64,000 nucleotides of DNA from Myxocyprinus asiaticus (GCF_019703515.2 NC_059382.1:14115001-14179000), one strand, 5' to 3'; shown: positions 23,501-31,924, numbered from the stretch's first letter. Made by a program: numbers and translations. The notes: generated from the sequence alone by a model not told the origin.

Positions 23501-25545
23501 TTTAAAATGTCATATTGAAAGATCTTGTATAGTTTTTGTTGTAATGCTGTAAGAAATGTTTTTGTTTATTGTTTGTCTTATCTTAAACTACTTTGATCTT
23601 GCCATTAAAAAATCCATTGATTAAAATGAAAAGATTTAAATAATTATTTTGCTATAAATTAAGATTAAAAGAATAATAAATAATTTTATTCTGGGAGCAA
23701 GGGCATCCAATAAAAGAGGGGCTAGTGAGATATTGTGAGAGTAGTATTCGACTGGTCATATGATCAGCTAATAAAACCGTTTTTATTAGGCTTCTAATAT
23801 GACTGAAGTCATCTTTTTATGTGAGCCTTTGTCATTTTTATCATATATAAAAATTACTTGTTTCTTTATTATAAAGCTTTTTTAACAAGGAAATCAAATA
23901 CTGAGTACACCTTTTTAAATCAACACATTTTTTTAAAAAGCAATGTTTTAAAATTAGAATGTTCTCTTCTCAACTGTTGATTTAAAATATAAATATATGT
24001 AGTTTTTATTTATTTCATGACTGCTTAAAATGTACCAAAACTGTTATTTATTTTAGGTGGTTGGTGCTGGACACTGACACGCATGATCTAGTCTCTATGC
24101 ATACAGATGGCAATGAAATCATCTCAGTTGTTAAATATTCTCCAGGTGTGTTATGTCTTTTTTTGTGCTTTTAGCCTTTAGTCATGGCTTATTCTTCATT
24201 CACTGTCTGACTGTTCCTTGTCTTTTGTTTTTAAACCTATTTCACCCAGGTGAAATGTATATGAAACTTGTGTCCAGGAATCACTGCTCACATCCTCTCT
24301 CGCTCTCGCTTTCGTTCTCTCTCTCTGTCTCTCATAGATGGGGCGTACCTGGCTGTTGGTTCCCATGACAACTTTGTTTACATCTATTCTGTTACTGAGA
24401 ACGGCAGGAAATACAGCCGCATTGGCAAATGCACTGTGAGTGCTATAAGGAAGCAAACAAATTCATCATCCCTTCAAAAATGTTGCTTCAATTCCAAAGC
24501 AGATTCACAGCTATAGAGGTCAGTTGCATGGTACTCTTTTTGTAGCATTCAGTTAATTTTATTTTCCTTGCATTTGTAGGGACACTCCAGTTTTGTCACT
24601 CACCTCGACTGGTCCACCGACAGCCAGTTTATTGTAACCAACTCAGGCGACTATGAGATCTTATTCTGTAAGTTGTTTTCTTATCTTACACTTGTGGCAG
24701 TGAATGGAGCTCATATTTCATTGTCTTACCAGCCTGTGTCTTGCCTCCTGTAAAAAGGGGAAGCGTCCAATGGGAAGCATATAACAAATGCAGAGTCGGT
24801 GCGTAACCTAGAGTGGGCCACCTCCACCTGTGTGCTGGGTTTCAGTGTTTTTGGTGAGTCACGCCTTGCACATAAAATATCAAACTCAACCCTTCAAACC
24901 ATTTCATAAGCATCCATCTAATTATTTATTCTGGAAACTGCTGTGAAATGTTGAAGTGATGTCGTCTGTATGTTATCAAAGCATGCTTCTTATTTCTTTC
25001 TTTACTTGTAACTGTTTTGTTTTATTGCTTTGCTTTTGTGTTGTCCTATTGTTTTGCTTTTTTTTTTTCATGTTTTTGTTTTGCTTTTGTTTCATGTGTT
25101 TGTTTTGCTTTATTTTTGTTTCACGTTTTTGCTTTGCATTCATGATTTTCATTTTTGTTTTGTTTTGTTGTTCTAGGCATCTGGCCAGATGGTGCTGATG
25201 GTACAGACATTAATGCTGTTTGCAGGTCACATGACAACAACCTCCTTGCCTCAGCTGATGATTTTGGCAAAGTGCACTTGTTCTCTAACCCCTGTTCCCA
25301 GCCAAGGGTGAGATTCTTAAATACATTTGTATCCTAGGCTAGCTCTTGTCATATTGGCCATGTTTTTCCCTATTAGATCATACAACATTTTAATTTATCA
25401 GTACTCTTTTTATCCTCAGGCCCCCAGTCATTCCTATGGTGGGCATAGCAGCCATGTGACCAACGTTGCCTTTCTCCATGATGACAGTCATCTAATCTCT
25501 ACTGGTGGGAAGGACACCAGTGTTCTTCAATGGGTGCTCGCTTAG
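1413..25545 (+). CDS. eml2: EMAP-like protein 2 (EML2-like) microtubule-associated protein, complete 22-exon gene
   Basis: EML proteins bind microtubules and tubulin and influence spindle and interphase microtubule dynamics. I joined 22 exons: 1413-1482, 5122-5307, 5778-5904, 8832-8936, 12825-12853, 14718-14847, 15262-15411, 17009-17078, 17305-17415, 17595-17690, 21265-21399, 21679-21778, 21990-22144, 22491-22616, 22707-22838, 23071-23138, 24057-24145, 24338-24435, 24580-24667, 24758-24853, 25177-25307 and 25420-25545. All junctions are AG/GT and keep frame, giving 805 residues (EML1 is about 815). Residues 33-68 form a heptad coiled coil (trimerisation region), 86-170 a basic Ser/Thr/Pro linker, 173-247 the HELP motif (MFLRGRP, VYGYRGRDC, LYLLPTGE), and the rest WD40 repeats forming the tandem beta-propeller (TAPE) module. 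Segments such as DGAYLAVGSHDN, LLASADDFGKVHLFS and TGGKDTSVLQW fit EML2 better than EML1 or EML4. The paralogue choice is inference from remembered family sequences; EML membership is near certain. Confidence 0.93.
2993..3250. mobile_element. hAT-like MITE in eml2 intron 1
   Basis: 258 bp bounded by CAGGGTTTTCAACC and its near-inverse ending GATAAACCCTG. Flanking octamers TTTAGATC and GTTAGACT share TTAGA, a decayed 8-bp target duplication as made by hAT transposases. No coding capacity. Confidence 0.6.
4330..4776. mobile_element. hAT-like MITE in eml2 intron 1
   Basis: 447 bp with inverted ends CAGTGGATTTCAACCGG and, inverted, CAGTGGTTTTCAACTGG, the common hAT terminal pattern. Flanking octamers CTGTAGAT and ATATAAAT match at 5 of 8 positions. 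No ORF of note. Confidence 0.65.
5122..5307 (+). CDS. eml2: eml2 coding exon 2 (coiled coil)
   Basis: Residues 24-85. Acceptor TTTTGCTCAG, donor after ACTAAAG. Contains the heptad segment MDDRLSHLEQRVQLQEDEIQ and LLKAALADALRRL, the conserved EML trimerisation coiled coil, and ends GGPTK, a conserved exon-end motif of EML1/2. Confidence 0.93.
5778..5904 (+). CDS. eml2: eml2 coding exon 3 (linker)
   Basis: Residues 86-127. Acceptor TGTTTAG, donor AAAAG/GTGAGA. Encodes a Ser/Pro/Lys-rich linker (LPSKPLTNGYVQTKRLSGYP, then SSPSSPKKE). Such basic linkers contribute to microtubule binding in EMLs. Confidence 0.85.
6026..6362. repeat. DIRS-like terminal inverted repeats
   Basis: Arms of about 55 bp, 6026-6080 (ACGTCTCCGGTTACTC...GAGACAT) and 6308-6362 (ATGTCTCGTTCCC...GGAGACGT), are near-perfect reverse complements around a 227-bp loop. 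A direct repeat of AGACATTG...GCTTTGGGGAA follows each arm (about 6074-6098 and 6383-6404). The ends resemble those of fish DIRS1 elements and sit on the 3' side of the adjacent tyrosine recombinase. Confidence 0.7.
6363..6706. other. 3' noncoding part of the DIRS element
   Basis: Between the inverted-repeat arm and the recombinase ORF. Contains a second AAGCTTTGGGGAA motif and repeated GTATATAAGGTATATAGTG near 6483-6511. No ORF is supported. Confidence 0.5.
6707..7928 (-). pseudogene. DIRS-type tyrosine recombinase, broken
   Basis: DIRS retrotransposons integrate with a tyrosine recombinase instead of an integrase. Reading leftward from 7928, one frame gives the N-terminal SAM-like part (ARVPSTRHLYVLKW, FTDWCSL, PITEILTFLQERLDAGF, STLKVYVVTISAFHSP) and a second frame (7429-6707) gives the catalytic part (LKTALLLALASVKRV with the first Arg, KPKKDYVPKVLSTPFRAQ, LLCPVRALHTYVERT, HSTRGMASSWAW with the H-x-x-R pair, and FARFYNLD with the Tyr). 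The frames overlap with a shift near 7390, and the link normally present between them is deleted. The segment before LAYES is also shortened. It lies inside eml2 intron 3, opposite to the gene. Catalytic residues survive, but the ORF is broken. Confidence 0.85.
7929..8831. other. eml2 intron 3 remainder with a short tandem duplication
   Basis: AT-rich. A unit of about 44 bp (T-run, ATATTTAGCATTATTAG, TATGATTGTATGA) is duplicated in tandem at about 8550-8634. The DIRS upstream genes (RT/RNase H, gag) are not present here, so that element is 5'-truncated near 7960. Confidence 0.6.
8832..8936 (+). CDS. eml2: eml2 coding exon 4 (basic Ser/Thr linker)
   Basis: Residues 128-162. Acceptor GTGTGTTAG, donor AGACAG/GTGATC. 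Encodes STERLSTVKKDMADSRSRTT followed by a serine run and CGKRDR, matching the EML1 linker pattern of ERVSPGGRR...SSSSSGKK in composition and place. Confidence 0.85.
8937..12824. other. eml2: eml2 intron 4, no clear feature
   Basis: 3.9 kb of AT-rich intron with stop-dense frames. Short ORFs have no recognisable motif. I saw no complete transposon or RNA gene here. Confidence 0.55.
12825..12853 (+). CDS. eml2: eml2 coding exon 5 (29-bp micro-exon)
   Basis: Residues 163-172 (SKTKECTINA). Acceptor TTTCTTTCAG, donor CTG/GTAAGT. The exon is only 29 bp but is required to join the phases of exons 4 and 6, and it matches the position of the short segment just before the HELP motif in EML1/2. Confidence 0.82.
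13040..13843 (+). mobile_element. solo LTR in eml2 intron 5
   Basis: 804 bp beginning TGTCAGAGTTCGG and ending TTTACGTAACA (5'-TG...CA-3'), flanked by ACTCC and ACTTC, a 4-of-5 target duplication. An AATAAA at about 13782 followed by a GT/CT-rich tail fits an LTR poly(A) site and orients it +. GC and CpG content exceed the flanks. Long ORFs here are not protein-like. A Gypsy-type origin is likely but not certain. Confidence 0.7.
14400..14530. repeat. A/T homopolymer and TAA low-complexity block
   Basis: T-run at 14400-14413, then AAATAAA/AAT units, then an uninterrupted T-run of about 30 bases (14499-14529) in eml2 intron 5. Confidence 0.9.
14718..14847 (+). CDS. eml2: eml2 coding exon 6 (HELP motif, first half)
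   Basis: Residues 173-215. Encodes DDGYVRMFLRGRPITMHIP and DSYSLEHKVALPERKLKLQW, the hydrophobic EML (HELP) motif. The donor GT/GTATCC after 14847 splits the Val codon that exon 7 completes. Confidence 0.95.
15262..15411 (+). CDS. eml2: eml2 coding exon 7 (HELP motif, second half)
   Basis: Residues 216-265. Encodes YGYRGRDCRSNLYLLPTGEI and ASVVVLYNVEEQQQRHYMGH, nearly invariant in EML1-4, then the GHNDDVK start of the first WD repeat. Donor TG/GTAAAT. Confidence 0.96.
15516..15851. mobile_element. MITE with GTTCACTC/ACTCACC-type ends, eml2 intron 7
   Basis: Begins AGTAATAGTTCACTC followed by TCATCATTTACTCAC, the start of a very common cyprinid MITE, and ends with GACATGAGGGTGAGTAAA, the inverse of its subterminal part. 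The terminal TTAA on the right is lost. Confidence 0.6.
16330..16420. mobile_element. MITE terminal fragment, eml2 intron 7
   Basis: TTAAAGGGGCAGTTCAC followed by CTGTCATCATTTAATCACCC and CATGTCATTCCAAACC matches the left end of the same TTAA-end MITE family. The matching right end was not found, so only the left part is called. Confidence 0.55.
17009..17078 (+). CDS. eml2: eml2 coding exon 8 (WD40)
   Basis: Residues 266-289. Acceptor TCTCTTTGCAG, donor AAA/GTAAGG. Encodes LAIHPDMVTIATGQVAGTSK, a signature EML blade. Confidence 0.96.
17305..17415 (+). CDS. eml2: eml2 coding exon 9 (WD40)
   Basis: Residues 290-326 (37 codons, phase 0). Encodes PLQPHIRVWDSVSLNTLHLI and GVFDRAVTCVAFSKS. A nearby CAG at 17311-17313 is a competing acceptor, but the AG at 17303-17304 gives the family-conserved PLxPH. 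Confidence 0.93.
17595..17690 (+). CDS. eml2: eml2 coding exon 10 (WD40)
   Basis: Residues 327-358. Encodes NGGAHLCAVDDANDHILSVW then DWQKEKQLAEVK. Acceptor CCTTCTCAG, donor AAG/GTGAGA. The following 3.6-kb intron holds a large hAT-like element. Confidence 0.95.
18966..19294. repeat. two diverged tandem copies of about 150 bp
   Basis: Copy 1 (about 18966-19125) and copy 2 (about 19160-19294) share ATTATTATTAGxCTATTATTG, AAAAGTCATGCT, and GATCTGCTTTGTTCTTATAA followed by TGCTTAAATA, then CAGATTTT. Spacing is about 190 bp. Confidence 0.7.
19895..20040. repeat. interspersed repeat shared with 62385-62475
   Basis: AATCAAATTAAAATTGTGAT, ATGTCCTAGTGTGAT, TTAAACT, GAATGTGT and GAAAACACC occur in the same order at 62388-62475. 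Same strand, about 42 kb apart. Confidence 0.7.
21265..21399 (+). CDS. eml2: eml2 coding exon 11 (WD40)
   Basis: Residues 359-403. Encodes CSNDSVLGVVFHPMEANLIV, TCGKSHLNFW and LTKRQGLFE. Acceptor CTTTGCAG, donor GAG/GTTAAG. Confidence 0.95.
21679..21778 (+). CDS. eml2: eml2 coding exon 12 (WD40)
   Basis: Residues 404-436. Encodes KHEKPKYVLCVAFAENGDAI then TGDSSGNIYIWAKG. The KHEKPKYVLCV wording is closer to EML2 than EML1. Confidence 0.95.
21990..22144 (+). CDS. eml2: eml2 coding exon 13 (WD40)
   Basis: Residues 437-488. Encodes GGNRISQVVSGAHEGGIFSL, LKDGTLVSGGGKDRKVLLW and DHDYRKKSEIE. Acceptor TTTAAAG is weak in pyrimidines but conserved in phase; donor GAG/GTAGAA. Confidence 0.93.
22491..22616 (+). 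CDS. eml2: eml2 coding exon 14 (WD40)
   Basis: Residues 489-530. Encodes VSEAFGPVRTLAEGKQDELF and VGTTRNAILRGSFSGSLTPI. Acceptor CGTAATCAG, donor CAG/GTATAG. Confidence 0.95.
22707..22838 (+). CDS. eml2: eml2 coding exon 15 (WD40)
   Basis: Residues 531-574. Encodes GHTDELWGLDVHPSTEQFVT, CGQDKQVYLWD and PLWSKNIE. The exon keeps phase 0 at both ends. Confidence 0.95.
23071..23138 (+). CDS. eml2: eml2 coding exon 16 (WD40)
   Basis: Residues 575-596. Encodes DPGRSVGFHPSGTVLAVGTM. Acceptor GTGGCTCCAG, donor GAAG/GTAAGG. The Arg codon is split with exon 17. Confidence 0.95.
24057..24145 (+). CDS. eml2: eml2 coding exon 17 (WD40)
   Basis: Residues 597-626. Encodes WLVLDTDTHDLVSMHTDGNE and IISVVKYSP. 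The TDTHDLV wording is EML2-like (EML1 has TETKDLV). Confidence 0.95.
24338..24435 (+). CDS. eml2: eml2 coding exon 18 (WD40)
   Basis: Residues 627-659. Encodes DGAYLAVGSHDNFVYIYSVT and GRKYSRIGKCT. Preceded by a CT-rich tract and acceptor CTCATAG. Confidence 0.96.
24580..24667 (+). CDS. eml2: eml2 coding exon 19 (WD40)
   Basis: Residues 660-688. Encodes GHSSFVTHLDWSTDSQFIVT and NSGDYEILF. Only 90 bp of intron separate it from exon 20. Confidence 0.95.
24758..24853 (+). CDS. eml2: eml2 coding exon 20 (WD40)
   Basis: Residues 689-720. Encodes WEASNGKHITNAESVRNLEW and ATSTCVLGFSVF. The AAAAAG acceptor lacks a good pyrimidine tract next to it, but it completes the Trp codon and keeps the family motif EILxW. 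Confidence 0.9.
25177..25307 (+). CDS. eml2: eml2 coding exon 21 (WD40)
   Basis: Residues 721-764. Encodes GIWPDGADGTDINAVCRSHD and LLASADDFGKVHLFS. Preceded by a long TTTTG-rich pyrimidine tract (about 25010-25175) and acceptor TTCTAG. Confidence 0.96.
25420..25545 (+). CDS. eml2: eml2 coding exon 22 (last WD40 repeat, stop)
   Basis: Residues 765-805 then TAG at 25543-25545. Encodes APSHSYGGHSSHVTNVAF and SHLISTGGKDTSVLQWVLA, the usual EML C-terminus, so the gene is complete at its 3' end. Confidence 0.96.
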   Translation, partial: APSHSYGGHSSHVTNVAFLHDDSHLISTGGKDTSVLQWVLA

Positions 25546-26232
25546 TCATATCTGAGCTATCCAGGTGCAACTACATTGTAGACTCCTGCCCACTAGAGGG
25601 CAGCACTGCTGTGCCTAATTCCCTATATTACTTTCCTGTTTGCCTGTACTGTATACTATGGTGTTTTTTTTTTTCATGAACTGCTGGCATAGGGCCAGTT
25701 TTGTCTCTTGTCAAGCTGTAATTACCATGGTTTGAGGGGTGGAAGCTGAGCTTCAATGAGTGCTAATGGGCAACCTCTTATCTAAAGTGAAATGTGCATT
25801 TCACTGAAGCACCACTAGAAGGAAACCTGGTGCAGGAAAATAAGCATGTTCTTAGCTGTTGACACTATTTAAGACTAGTTAAAGAGTTTTAGCTGCTATT
25901 TGTGTTGCCAGATCCTATAGAAATAATTGACGCTGCCACTTAGTGGAAGTTGTATTTTAATATTGGAAGAATGTAATGTTGTGGCACTTAGTTTTGACGC
26001 ATATCTAGGGTGAACTTAAGCTGTGCTTTGCCTTTTATTTGTTATTAAAATTTCTCATATAGCTATGTGTTTGTTCCCAAAAATATGTCATTGAAATCTA
26101 GTAACACATTTCGAGAAGCTGATTTACAACTGACCATAAAGTTTAACAACTTTGCATGACATACTAGGACACAGTACACTGAAATTGACACTTTTTACTG
26201 TTGAAAGCACTGGATAAAATGCAAATAATAAA
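25546..26232 (+). other. eml2: eml2 3' UTR with poly(A) signal
   Basis: Noncoding sequence after the eml2 stop. A canonical AATAAA lies at 26227-26232, about 680 bp after the stop and about 90 bp before the Tc1 remnant begins. A weaker ATTAAA is at about 26044. The exact cleavage site is not visible. Confidence 0.5.
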
Positions 26233-26321
26233 GGACGAGTATATTCATGGTCAGCCTATATGGAATTCCCAATGGCCAATACCGAAATATATGAAAACAA
26301 GTTTATATTAATTTTTAACAA

Positions 26322-27065
26322 ACAGACAAATCTGCCCGAGCTTCAGCAAGGCTGGAATCTGGCAGATACATCTTTGTGAAGGATGCATGATTCTAGCCAC
26401 ATACAAGGTTATCCTGGAAGAGAACTTGCTTCCTTCTGCTCTGACAATGTTCCCCAACTCTGAGGATTCTTTTTTCCAGCAGGACAATGCTCCATGCCAC
26501 ACAACCAGGTCAATCAAGGTGTGGATGGAGGACCACCGGATCAAGACCCTGTCATGGCCAGCCCAATCTCCAGACCTGAAACCCATTAAAAAAAAAAAAT
26601 CTGGAATGTGATCAAGAGGAAGATGGTTGGACACAAGCCATCAAACAAAGCCGCGCTGCTTGAATTTTTGCACCAGGAGTGGCATAAAGTCACCCAACAG
26701 CAATGTGAAAGACTGGTAGAGAGCATGCCAAGACGCATGAAAGCTGTGATTGAAAATCAGGGTTATTCCACCAAATATTGATTTCTGAACTCTTCCTAAA
26801 TTAAAACATAAGTATTGTGTTGTTTAAAAATGAATATGAACTTGTTTTCTTTGCATAATTCGAGGTCTGAAAACACTGCATCTTTTTTATTTATACAAAT
26901 AAATGTTCTAAATGACAATATTTTTATTTGAAATTTAGAGAAATGTTGTCAGTACTTTATAGAATAAAAAAATTTTTTTTTTCATTTTACTCAAACACAT
27001 ACCTATCAATAGTAAATCCAGAGAAGCTGATCATTTTGCAGTGGTCTCTTAATTTTTTTCCAGAG

Positions 27066-27070
<5 letters not shown>
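26322..27070 (+). pseudogene. Tc1-like transposase 3' half with right TIR
   Basis: Catalytic C-terminal half of a Tc1/mariner DDE transposase. Readable pieces are LEENLLPSALTMFPNSEDSF, FQQDNAPCHTTRSIKVWMED (second Asp) and WPAQSPDLKPI. An A-run at about 26588-26599 then corrupts the family PIENLW motif, removing the third acid, and the frame resumes as NVIKRKMVGHKPSNKAALLE to a TGA near 26780. The tail ends with TGCAGTGGTCTCTTAATTT and CCAGAGCTCTG, the Tc1 right terminal repeat. The N-terminal DNA-binding half and left TIR are missing. It starts just after the eml2 poly(A) signal. Confidence 0.85.
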
Positions 27071-27115
<45 letters not shown>

Positions 27116-27136
27116 ATAGATAGATAGATAGACACA
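27071..27136. repeat. TG microsatellite followed by GATA/CA units
   Basis: About 21 TG units (27070-27113), then GGATAGATAGATAGATAGA and ACACACACA. It abuts the right end of the Tc1 remnant. Confidence 0.9.
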
Positions 27137-28545
27137 CACAGTTGCTTAATGCCATAACCATTATATTATGTTTGCGATGACCTATTAACTAAATTACTGG
27201 AGTACAGCTCTGTTGCTTGTTTCTTTAGCCATAGCCTTGCACATGTAACTCCTAGTAGAAGCTTATTTAGGAGTATTTACAGCCAACTTTTGTATGGAGA
27301 CAGACAGAAAGGTCATAAGGTAAAACCTTACAACATAAACAACCACCTACGCCATCTACAACTTCAAGATGTTGACATTCTGAGCATTACCTCTGCATTG
27401 TGCATACAGTATCAGTCCTGGTTCTGGCTGTTAATTAGTAACCGATATTTCAGAATAGTTCTTTGGAATTAAAGCATTCATTCATAGTACTTTTTCTCAA
27501 TGCCCTTTCATAATTTTATTCAATATGTAGGTACAGGTACATGCTGTCTTGTTATTGCTTGTGAGACATGAATTGCTTTCTTCAGCGGCAAAAGATGAAA
27601 TTGCAGAACATCTGCCCTTCCATTCCTTCCTTCTTTCTCTACAATCATAAGTTTCCATGGAATAGAACGGGAGAAGAGCCATCAATATTCTTTACACCCA
27701 TCCACCCTTTTCAATGTTGTTACAGCTGAGCACAGCACTATGGCAGAGCTCTGGTATCAGCTTACACAGAGAAAACACCTCTGTCCTTTAATTTCTAAAT
27801 TTACCTGATGTTTAATAATTAATTGGGCATTGCAGCAATCTGATTCACTGATGTCTTTTGCACAAAAAGCTGAAATACCTTCATCTTGACATACAGCACA
27901 CATTAAAGTTTCCTGGAGAGAAAATATACATGACATTAATAGCAAAATATATATATATATAAAATAAAAAATCACTTCCTTCAAAGAGGAAGTGCAAATC
28001 TTGGGTAACTGGTTGCACAGCAACGGCACAGTAGATACTGGCTGTGTGGGAGCACTAATCTACAGCTCTGTATACAGAATGGAGGGGGGAAATAATATCT
28101 GCTTCTTAGCAAAATGAAAAGCTCTTTCCCCTCTTTTTAGACAAACACTTCTTTAGAAGAATTAACCGGAAAGAGCCTTTCTCTACAGTAGTGTTGAGCA
28201 CCCGCAACAAGTGTTTTTTGCTTAAGATTAAAGCCAATATAAGATACAAATGGACTTGCTTTTATATCATAAAAAAGAGGAGGCATCTTTCCAAATAAAT
28301 GTATTGTTTTATACAATGACTTTAGATAATTTTATATAGAAAGAAATTATGTATATTTTTCCCAAGATGCCAAATGTTAACCAGTAAAACCAGGGAAAAC
28401 TGGATTTATTTAGTTATATTTAATTTTTCGTTCCTTTTTTGATAGCTATAAAATTACTTCTTTTGATCTCATTTGGCATCTGGTTTAAAATTATATGGCC
28501 TTGGCTAAACAAACCAAGAATCAACCATAAAAACAGACCATTTCT
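27137..28545. other. intergenic, no gene seen
   Basis: AT-rich sequence with a TA run near 27948-27961. Small ORFs have no family motif. I saw no transposon ends. Confidence 0.55.
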
Positions 28546-28562
28546 GACTCCAGTTTTCTATT

Positions 28563-28906
28563 TTCTTTTTTTTTTTTTTATTAAAATTTTTATTGATTCA
28601 TAAATTAACACAAAAAATACAACAACATCTATATAATGAACCAAACACTTTGAACATTAAACCCCCACTATATCCCCTCCCCCTACCAAACTCTCAACCC
28701 ACCCTGACCCCCACCCCACGAACACCCCTGTGGTCAATAGAATATAGACACACACACAGAAAACTAAAACAACAACATAAAATAACATACAATAATCAAG
28801 TATAATAATAAACAAAACAACAAAAAAAACAACTAAACTCTAAATTACTCCCTCCAACGCCCCACCTCGAGATTCCCTCAAAAATGCTAAATAATTGCCC
28901 CATTTC
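28563..28906 (-). other. LINE 3' UTR
   Basis: Pyrimidine-poor on the + strand (CCC and ACA rich), ending in the poly(A) tail seen as a T-run at 28566-28579. No coding signal. Confidence 0.6.
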
Positions 28907-30950
28907 TTATTGTAAGTCGTCGTCCCCCCCCCTCAAACTAACCTGCCTACCAATCATCACACTGGTCAAAACCCATTCCTTCATATACTTATCTACCAAA
29001 ACCTTGACCTCCCTATCTCCCAAAATACAGAGTCTGGGGCAGAACAAGACCTGAGTGCCCAACACATCACACACAAAACTTTGCACCTTCAGCCAAAATT
29101 CTTGGATCTTAAGGCACCCCCAAAATACATGGATGGTGTCTCCATCTTCAGTATGGCATTGCCAGCAAATGGGTGTGTCCTTTAGACCAAGCCTATACAA
29201 TCTAGACGGGGTCCAATAAAATCTATGTAAAATCTTAAACTCGCATAAGGCGAACCCTTGCATCTCTAGATGCAGACTTTATGTTTTTAGAATCCTTGCC
29301 CACACTCCCTCCTCCAATACCAAGTTTAAATCTTTCTCCCATAATCTTTTAAGAGAATTTAAAGCTCTGTCCCCCAGACTCTGAATTAACAAGGAGTAAT
29401 ACACTGATGCCTCATGACCCTCCCCAAAAGCAGCAATCACCACTTCCAGAGTATCTGAGGCTCTAGGGGGGTGTATGCTACTCCCAAAAACAGAGCAGAG
29501 CAGGTGGCACAGCTGTAAATACTTATAAAATTGAGATCTGGGAATCCCAAAATGTTGAATCAAATTTTCAAAAGATCTCAATACTCCACCCTCATACAGG
29601 TCACCAAGTGTATTAACCCCCCTCACAATCCAATCTGACCAACAGAAAGGGGACCTAATATCTTCATCAGTGGATGAAGACATGGAACCATAGAGATCAA
29701 GATAGAACTCTTTAAAAGCATTATTAATATCAATAGCCAAGGTAAATATTTCACCACAAGCAGATTTCACTGAGGGAATGATAGAAAAAGACTCTCTCTG
29801 CTTTATATATCTAGCCAAAAGTTTTCCTGCTTTATCACCCGACTCAAAGTATAAATGTCTTTCCCTGAATAACCAAAACTCCACTTTCCGTGACTCTATA
29901 TTTCAATCAGGTCAATTCTCTGAGGCCATCAGATGACATACGGCACTTCAGCTCCGCCACAGCACTTTTAATATTTCCTTCCAACTCCACAAATTCTTGT
30001 GCTTTGGATTTTTTTAATGAATGAGGCATACTGTATGATACGACCCCTAAGAACCACTTTAAGTGCCTCCCAAGCCACGCAAACAGAGGATACTGAGGAC
30101 CAGTTGGTCTCCATATAAACACTGATTTCAGTCTTTAACATTTGTTGGAAATCAGGATTTTGCAGAAGGGATACATTAAGGCGCCAACTATATGATTTAT
30201 TTTTCTCTATATGTGGCAACACCTCTAAACAAACCAGAGCATGAACTGAGACTAAGATATTTCCAATTGAGCAATCAACAACAGATGAAATGAAGGATTT
30301 AGATATTAAAAAAAAATCTATTCTAGAATAAATCTTATGGACTGATGAAAAAAAATGTATAGTCCCTACCAGATGGGTTCAAAAGTCTCCAAATATCTGT
30401 AAGACCAAGATTTGTACACATCCTGTGAAGCATCAATGTTGCTCTAGGGGGCTTGCACACTTTTGCTTCACTATGATCAAGGACTGAATCCATCAATAGA
30501 TTAAAGTCTCCTCCCAATGTTATATCATGAGGGGTGCCAGCGGCTTGCAACATCCCTTCAAGATCTATAAAAAAGCCCTGATCATCAGCGTTAGGTGCGT
30601 AAATATTAGCCAAAATCAACCTTTGCCCTTGAATTTCAACTAACACAATAATGACTCTTCCTAATTTATCTTTAATCTGTTTGAGACATTTGAATTGTAG
30701 ATGTTTATTTACCAATATAATGACTCCCTTGCTCTTACTTGAGCCAGTACTAAAGAAAACATGTTCACCCCATATCTTCCCAAATTTTTCAGCTTCCTGC
30801 GGGGAGAGATATGTTTCTTGAAGAAACACTATATCATATTTCTTACGTTTAAAAAAGAAATAACCTTCCTTCTTTTTATGGGGTGCCCCAACCCATTCAC
30901 ATTCCATGTGGAGAGAGATAGTACACTCGTATTAACGTTTGACGTTTTGA
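28907..30950 (-). pseudogene. LINE ORF2 remnant: endonuclease and C-terminal parts, RT core deleted
   Basis: Reading leftward from about 30925: an apurinic-type endonuclease begins STWNVNGLGHPIKRRK in one frame and continues KYDIVFLQETYLSPQEAEKF, ILANIYAPNADDQGFF and ITLGGDFNLLMDSVLDH (to 30335). A shifted frame then gives YSRIDFFLISKSF and a linker (30222-29907, 29884-29650). Near 29650 the text jumps from DEDIRSPF to CWSDWIVRGVNTLGDLYEGG, skipping the whole reverse-transcriptase palm: no FADD/YADD motif exists. The C-terminal part runs to 28907 and keeps a zinc-knuckle-like C-x2-C...H-x4-C motif (CWQCHTEDGDTIHVFWGC). Confidence 0.85.
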
Positions 30951-31924
30951 TATAGTAGAAAAAATAAATTGTGTGTCAAAAACAAAATTATACAGACCAC
31001 ATTCCCCATTAGTGAAACAATCAACCCCCGAACTTCCCCCCGAACAAAACAAACAGAAAAAAGAAAAACGTGCGCATTAACCCCACTCACGACAGCGCCA
31101 ACCGGCGTCAGTCCCTTAAAACTCAAAAGGTCCATGAACGCACACGAGCCCCCATGACAACTTTGCCATCGGATTGCTCAATTTTGCCTCAAAAATTTGT
31201 GAGGCAAAATTACATAACAGAAAATACTTTGTAAAATAAACCCAGTCAATAGGAAGAATGAACACAAAGAATGTGTAGATTCATTCACAGAACTGTCTCA
31301 AAGGTGTAATCTTCCACAAAACATATTCCAGCTGATATAAAACCATTCAGATTCCTCAGTCAGACAAACGAATGTTCAGTGAGCCAGCTGTTGAGGTCAG
31401 CGGATGACGTAATCATTCCAAAGTCTCGTAAAAAAAAAAACTCAACAAAACAAACTACAGCCAGCAGGAGGAATAAGCACGAAGAACGAACAGATTAATC
31501 CACAGCTGTTCCAAAGGAATGTTATTCAACAGAACAAGCTCCTGCCGCTAGGCGGAACCAATACAAAAAGAAACAAAACCGGCATCCCAGTTCCCCGGAT
31601 GATCGAGTCAATTCACTCGGAGGCTGCATAAAAGTATATACCATGATTTACATAATCCGTCGACTTCATAAAAGACATCCTTTGTGTGAGCAGCATGTAG
31701 ATATTTTGCGGTCATCCGTAGTGTCTACTCTCAATCTGTCCGGGAACTTCAATGCAAAAGTAATCTTTCATCAATGCAAAAGTTTCTTTAAGGAAAAGTG
31801 TTATTCACAAAACAAGCTCCAGCCGCTCGGCAGAGCCAACGCAAAAAATCCAAAATGTCGCCCAGCTTCCTCAAGAGTTAGGTATAGCGAGTCAGGCCCA
31901 CTCACATTAGAAACATCCAATGGT

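Noticed and set aside
24956..25176. Phe/Cys-rich 80-codon ORF
   Set aside because: It is the TTTTG-rich pyrimidine tract before eml2 exon 21.
26308..26634. 108-codon minus-strand ORF
   Set aside because: Antisense to the Tc1 transposase remnant, whose DDE-region motifs read on the plus strand.
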